NCBI GenBank assembly: GCA_023487325.1
Contig: JAMDBS010000129.1
Span: 1 to 6,913 of the forward strand
Length of the DNA stretch: 6,913 bases
Source of the DNA: Patescibacteria group bacterium
GTDB lineage: Bacteria; Patescibacteria; UBA1384; JAMDBS01
Direction: 5' to 3'
Every line of letters starts with the position of its first letter. Within the stretch, counting starts at the first letter, position 1. Of this stretch, positions 5,354 to 6,913 are shown one piece after another. A program made the translations under genes and the position numbers. Under the pieces are notes generated by a model. That model was not told the DNA's origin. It ran no database searches and worked only from the letters and a program-made list of their open reading frames with translations.

Positions 5354-6913
5354 ATGAATGAGGTTGAAGAGATAAAGCAGAGGTTGGATATTGTGGATTT
5401 TATTTCCCAATATTTAACTTTAAAAAAATCCGGGGTCAATCACAAAGGCCTCTGTCCTTTTCATAATGAAAAAACACCTTCATTTATGGTTTCAGCCGAC
5501 AAGCAGATTTTCAAATGTTTTGGCTGCGGCGCCGGTGGGGACGTCATTGAGTTTTTAATGAAAATGGAAAATTTGGAATTCCCTGAAGCCTTGGCGATTT
5601 TAGCCGATAAAACAGGGGTGGCCATCAATAAAAAGTCGCCCAAACAATTTATTCAAGAAAAAGAAGTAAAAAGCCGATACTATAAAATAAACAATTTATC
5701 GGCCAAAGTATTTAAAAAAATTCTCACTGATCATCCTGCCGGAAAAATAGCCAGAGACTATTTAAAAAAAAGAAAAATTTCTTCTGCCACCATTGAAAAA
5801 TTTCAGATTGGCTATGCGCCCAAAAAAGCAGTTCTAGCCAGTTTTCTGCGTCAGCATGGTTTTTTAGATAAAGAAATTAACTCTGCTGGCAGTCCTGATA
5901 GATTTTACCACAGGATAATGTTTCCTATTTTTGATATTTTGGGCAATGTGGTGGGATTTTCCGGCCGAGTCCTAGACAGCCAGGACCAGCCAAAATATTT
6001 GAACACCGCTGAAACCCCCATTTTTTTTAAAAGCCGCAGTCTTTATGGTTTAAATTTCGCAAAAGCAGAAATTAAAGATAAAAAATCTGTAATTATTGTG
6101 GAAGGTCAGATGGACGTAGTGCTTTCGCATCAGGCTGGGGTGACCAATGCCGTGGCTTCTTCCGGCACAGCTCTCACTATCAGCCAATTAGAAATACTTT
6201 CTCGATATACTTCCAAAATTATTTTTGCTTTTGATCAAGACGAGGCCGGCAGTAAAGCTTGCCAAAAAGCTTTGGAAATGGGAATTTCACTGGGTCTAAA
6301 TTGCCAAATAATAATTTTCCCGTCGGAATTTAAAGACACTGGCGAAGTGGTGGAGCGCGATCCTAAACTTTGGCAAAATTTGGTCAAAAAGCCGCTTGAT
6401 GCCATGGAGTGGATTTTTTCTCAAGCCATTGGCAAAAAAACCAGCTTTACCGCCAGTGAAAAAAAAGAAATTGCCCAAAAAACCCTACCTTTTATTCGAA
6501 TTATCGATGATGATATCGAAAGGACTCACTGGCTAAAAATATTAGCCAAAAAAATTGATACGCCTGCAGAGGTAATTTTTGATGCGCTGAAGAAAATAAA
6601 AGTTGCTCACAAGAAATCTGCGCCGGTTATCTCCGGCACCAAAACTAATGCCGAGGAAAATTTGGTAGGCTTAATTTTAACCAATCCCAGTTGTCTTGAT
6701 AAGATCATCAATAAAATCGATTATTCCGATTTTTCTGAAGGCTCTCAAGAGGGTCAGATTTACAAAATTATTCAATCCTGTTATACTAAAGACAGTAAAA
6801 TTGATCAAAAACACTTTCTCAAAGCAATGCCAGCCGAGCTGGCTCAAAAAGCCAATTTTTTAATTTTATCAAAATTGGGCCTGCAAAAGATGCTTTGGAC
6901 TATCGACACCCGC
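5354..6913 (+). CDS. dnaG: DNA primase DnaG (3' end beyond window)
   Basis: The frame is open from ATG 5354 to the window end, 520 residues; primases of this type are usually about 580-620, so roughly the last tenth is missing. DnaG makes the RNA primers for replication and works with the DnaB helicase. The CHC2-type zinc finger has ligands C34, H37, C55 and C58 (GLCPFHNEKTPSF, then KCFGCGAGGD). The catalytic core contains PKYLNTAETPIFFKSRSLYGL, typical of bacterial primases. The TOPRIM site has E250 in IIVEGQMD and D294/D296 in FAFDQDEAGSKA. The third TOPRIM motif is D328-T-G-E rather than the usual DPD. From about residue 430 the visible part belongs to the helicase-binding region. The ATG start matches the family N-terminus (NEVEEIKQRLDIVDFI). 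A GTG four codons upstream (5342) is in frame but less likely. In many bacteria rpoD follows; that cannot be seen here. Confidence 0.97.
   Translation, partial: MNEVEEIKQRLDIVDFISQYLTLKKSGVNHKGLCPFHNEKTPSFMVSADKQIFKCFGCGAGGDVIEFLMKMENLEFPEALAILADKTGVAINKKSPKQFIQEKEVKSRYYKINNLSAKVFKKILTDHPAGKIARDYLKKRKISSATIEKFQIGYAPKKAVLASFLRQHGFLDKEINSAGSPDRFYHRIMFPIFDILGNVVGFSGRVLDSQDQPKYLNTAETPIFFKSRSLYGLNFAKAEIKDKKSVIIVEGQMDVVLSHQAGVTNAVASSGTALTISQLEILSRYTSKIIFAFDQDEAGSKACQKALEMGISLGLNCQIIIFPSEFKDTGEVVERDPKLWQNLVKKPLDAMEWIFSQAIGKKTSFTASEKKEIAQKTLPFIRIIDDDIERTHWLKILAKKIDTPAEVIFDALKKIKVAHKKSAPVISGTKTNAEENLVGLILTNPSCLDKIINKIDYSDFSEGSQEGQIYKIIQSCYTKDSKIDQKHFLKAMPAELAQKANFLILSKLGLQKMLWTIDTR

Noticed and set aside
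5461..6478. Two 60-codon minus-strand open frames opposite dnaG
   Set aside because: dnaG is intact on the plus strand with all its motifs; these frames show no independent evidence.
1..6913. Alternative code with UGA as glycine (Gracilibacteria/SR1)
   Set aside because: No in-frame TGA occurs in the intact genes, and Gly is encoded by GGN. The two TGA stops alone would not decide it, since another stop follows each within a few codons.
1..6913. CRISPR array, transposase, toxin-antitoxin or defence system
   Set aside because: No regularly spaced repeats, no transposase or nuclease motifs outside FtsH and DnaG, and no small two-gene toxin-type unit were found; the genes are housekeeping.

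Overview
The window looks like a piece of a compact, low-GC bacterial chromosome, most probably from the Patescibacteria (Candidate Phyla Radiation). This is inferred from several things together: AT-rich sequence with Lys/Ile/Asn-rich proteins, almost no Shine-Dalgarno sequences, a short FtsB/DivIC-type protein with a Trp-Trp tail, a minimal ECF sigma factor followed by a small three-helix membrane protein, a DnaG of bacterial type, and an intergenic TCCGCC-AAA-GGCGGA palindrome that I remember as common in such genomes. No in-frame TGA occurs in the intact reading frames, so there is no sign of the UGA=Gly code of Gracilibacteria or SR1.

Layout, left to right. Positions 1-1016 (+) hold the 3' part of a gene for a surface protein: coiled-coil/low-complexity region, Ig-like beta domain, C-terminal membrane anchor. 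A terminator hairpin fused to a sigma70-type promoter follows. It leads into a two-gene unit: an ECF sigma factor (1079-1639) and a membrane protein overlapping it by ATGA (1636-2472), a candidate anti-sigma factor. A palindrome marks the 3' end of that unit.

From 2571 to 5216 everything is on the minus strand. Read in its own direction it runs: divIC/ftsB-like gene (5216-4809), a consensus promoter, a tandem pair of CAT-anticodon tRNAs one base apart (4706-4633 and 4631-4557), ftsH (4535-2733) only 21 bases after the second tRNA, a strong terminator that starts in the ftsH stop codon, then a promoter and tRNA-Gln(CTG) (2645-2571). The 137-base gap 5217-5353 is divergent. An extended -10 element sits 8 bases before the divIC-like start codon, predicting a leaderless message, and a good promoter faces right into dnaG (5354 to the window end, truncated).

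The genes are housekeeping: cell division, membrane proteolysis, replication priming, translation initiation and an envelope-linked sigma switch. I see no mobile element, CRISPR array or defence system. The most unusual items are a variant initiator tRNA (A1:U72 instead of the bacterial 1:72 mismatch, plus A18/G55), the apparent tRNA-tRNA-ftsH transcription unit, the leaderless divIC-like gene, and promoters merged with terminator-like hairpins.
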